DNA of 6,336 bases from UBA3907 sp033810155 (GTDB taxonomy: Bacteria; Bacillota; Sulfobacillia; Fermentithermobacillales; Fermentithermobacillaceae), in the NCBI GenBank assembly GCA_033810155.1, contig JAPXKJ010000051.1, positions 1 to 6,336 of the forward strand. The letters run 5' to 3'. Positions within the stretch are counted from its first letter, which is position 1, and every line of letters begins with the position of its first letter. A program made the translations under genes and the position numbers. The notes beneath the pieces are model-generated. The model saw nothing but the letters and a program-made list of their open reading frames with translations. It was not told the origin of the DNA and searched no databases. This document shows, piece after piece, positions 5,171 to 6,336 of the stretch.

Positions 5171-6336
5171 ATGTATGATGCAGTTGTCATAGGCGGAGGT
5201 CCGGGCGGGTATGTTGCGGCGATAAGAGGAGCACAACTAGGAGGCAAGATCGCTCTGGTTGAATCCAAACGAATTGGCGGCACGTGTCTAAACGTAGGAT
5301 GTATACCGACCAAAGCTCTGGTCCATAGCGCTTCTACCTATCTAAGGGCTAAAGATAGCGAGAGGTACGGTGTAAGAACTGAGGGAGTCAGTTTGGACAT
5401 GGATCTCGTGATGGCGCACAAAGAAAATACCGTGGAACAGCTGGTTTCCGGTGTGGAGAAGTTGGTCAAAGGTAATAATATTGATGTTATAAATGGGCGA
5501 GCTCAGATACTTTCTGCTGGCCAGGTAGAAGTCGCCATGGCAGACGGTGCAAAGGAAGTCCTCGATACGAAAAACATCGTGATCGCTACGGGTTCCTCTC
5601 CTTTTAACCTGCCGTTTATGGTGGGACAGACAATATCTTCTGATGAGATCCTTGATTTGGATTATGTACCCGAAAGACTGGCCATCATTGGCGGTGGGGT
5701 TATTGGTGTGGAATTTGCGTCCATTTTCGCCGCCTTCGGGTCAGAAGTTACTATCATCGAACTTCTTCCTACAATCCTTCCCAACATGGATAAAGAAATA
5801 TCGCAGCGGCTGTCTTTGATCCTGAAGAAAAGAGGCATATCAATAAATACTAGCACCCAAGTGTCTGAGGTAAGATCTGAAGGTAACGAAAAAGTTGTCA
5901 TAGCTTCGGGCAAAGACGGTGCTAAGAAGGAATTCCGAGCTGACCTGGTGTTATCTGCCGTTGGAAGGATTCCCAACTTTGGTGGTCTGGACCTGGCTTC
6001 GGTAGGTGTCAAGTACACTAAGAAGGGCATCGAGGTTAACGAGCGGATGTCGACTAACGTACCGGGAATTTGGGCAATAGGTGACGTGGTTGGGCGCACT
6101 CTGCTTGCTCATGGAGCGTCATTCGAGGGTATTGTGGCGATGGAGAACATTTTTGGACTTGAAAGAGCAATGGATTATTCAGTGGTTCCTGCCTGTGTGT
6201 TTTCAATCCCGGAGTGTGCGTCAGTAGGTCTTACCGAAAATGAGGCCCGAGAAAAGGGATTTGATGTTAAGGTTTCAAAGTTCCCGTTTAGCGCTAACGG
6301 GAAAGCTCTTTCTATGGGAGAAACAGACGGGCTGGT
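5171..6336 (+). CDS. lpdA: Dihydrolipoyl dehydrogenase (E3 / L-protein), 3'-partial
   Basis: The frame is open from ATG 5171 to the window end (388 full codons); a typical enzyme has ~450-470 residues, so about 70 C-terminal residues are missing, including the dimer-interface His-Glu active-site motif. Visible features are the N-terminal FAD dinucleotide fold GGGPGGYVAA (8-17), the redox-active disulfide in GGTCLNVGCIPTK (C39, C44), IVIATGSSP, the NAD-binding fold IIGGGVIGVEFAS (GGGVIG at 174-179), AVGRIPN, the second FAD motif WAIGDV (301-306), and the start of the dimerisation domain (VFSIPECASVGLTENEA). There is no N-terminal lipoyl domain. It oxidises the dihydrolipoyl arm of GcvH with NAD+, completing the glycine cleavage cycle. 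Its place after the lipoylation genes suggests a dedicated E3 for this system, though it could also serve 2-oxoacid dehydrogenases. Confidence 0.97.
   Translation, partial: MYDAVVIGGGPGGYVAAIRGAQLGGKIALVESKRIGGTCLNVGCIPTKALVHSASTYLRAKDSERYGVRTEGVSLDMDLVMAHKENTVEQLVSGVEKLVKGNNIDVINGRAQILSAGQVEVAMADGAKEVLDTKNIVIATGSSPFNLPFMVGQTISSDEILDLDYVPERLAIIGGGVIGVEFASIFAAFGSEVTIIELLPTILPNMDKEISQRLSLILKKRGISINTSTQVSEVRSEGNEKVVIASGKDGAKKEFRADLVLSAVGRIPNFGGLDLASVGVKYTKKGIEVNERMSTNVPGIWAIGDVVGRTLLAHGASFEGIVAMENIFGLERAMDYSVVPACVFSIPECASVGLTENEAREKGFDVKVSKFPFSANGKALSMGETDGL

Noticed and set aside
5662..6099. 145-codon open frame on the minus strand
   Set aside because: It lies antisense to lpdA, whose plus-strand frame encodes the NAD- and FAD-binding motifs without interruption; the minus-strand product is of low complexity and has no recognisable domain or ribosome site.

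Overview
The window is a single-strand (+), tightly packed stretch of one glycine-cleavage/lipoylation operon, open at both ends. In order it holds: the 3' part of gcvPA (glycine dehydrogenase subunit 1), complete gcvPB (subunit 2), two different radical-SAM proteins that resemble the two-part lipoyl synthase LipS2 and LipS1, a cysteine-containing lipoyl/octanoyl transferase of the LipM type, and the first ~85% of lpdA (dihydrolipoyl dehydrogenase, E3). Spacing is typical of an operon: gcvPA/gcvPB overlap by 4 bp, lipS2/lipS1 overlap by 8 bp or more, lipS1/lipM overlap by 4 bp, and lipM/lpdA are 28 bp apart. The only real gap is about 115 bp between gcvPB and lipS2, and it contains a striking GC-rich perfect palindrome.

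The genes fit one pathway. GcvPA/GcvPB form the PLP-dependent P-protein that decarboxylates glycine and loads the aminomethyl group on the lipoyl arm of GcvH. LpdA reoxidises the resulting dihydrolipoyl arm. The three genes in between can plausibly make that arm: LipM moves octanoate from octanoyl-ACP to GcvH, and the two radical-SAM enzymes insert sulfur at C6 and C8. gcvT and gcvH are not visible; by analogy with other gcv operons they may lie upstream of the window, but this is inference.

The organism is probably an anaerobic, possibly thermophilic bacterium. The split two-subunit P-protein (rather than the single long GcvP of proteobacteria), strong GGAGG-type ribosome binding sites, TTG/GTG starts and intermediate GC content fit Synergistota, Thermotogota-like or clostridial lineages. 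I cannot name it from sequence alone.

The point of greatest interest is that the cell appears to carry a LipS1/LipS2-type lipoyl synthase, an alternative to classical LipA, built into its glycine cleavage operon together with a LipM-type octanoyltransferase. The second is the palindrome just before lipS2, which buries a consensus Shine-Dalgarno sequence and an ATG.
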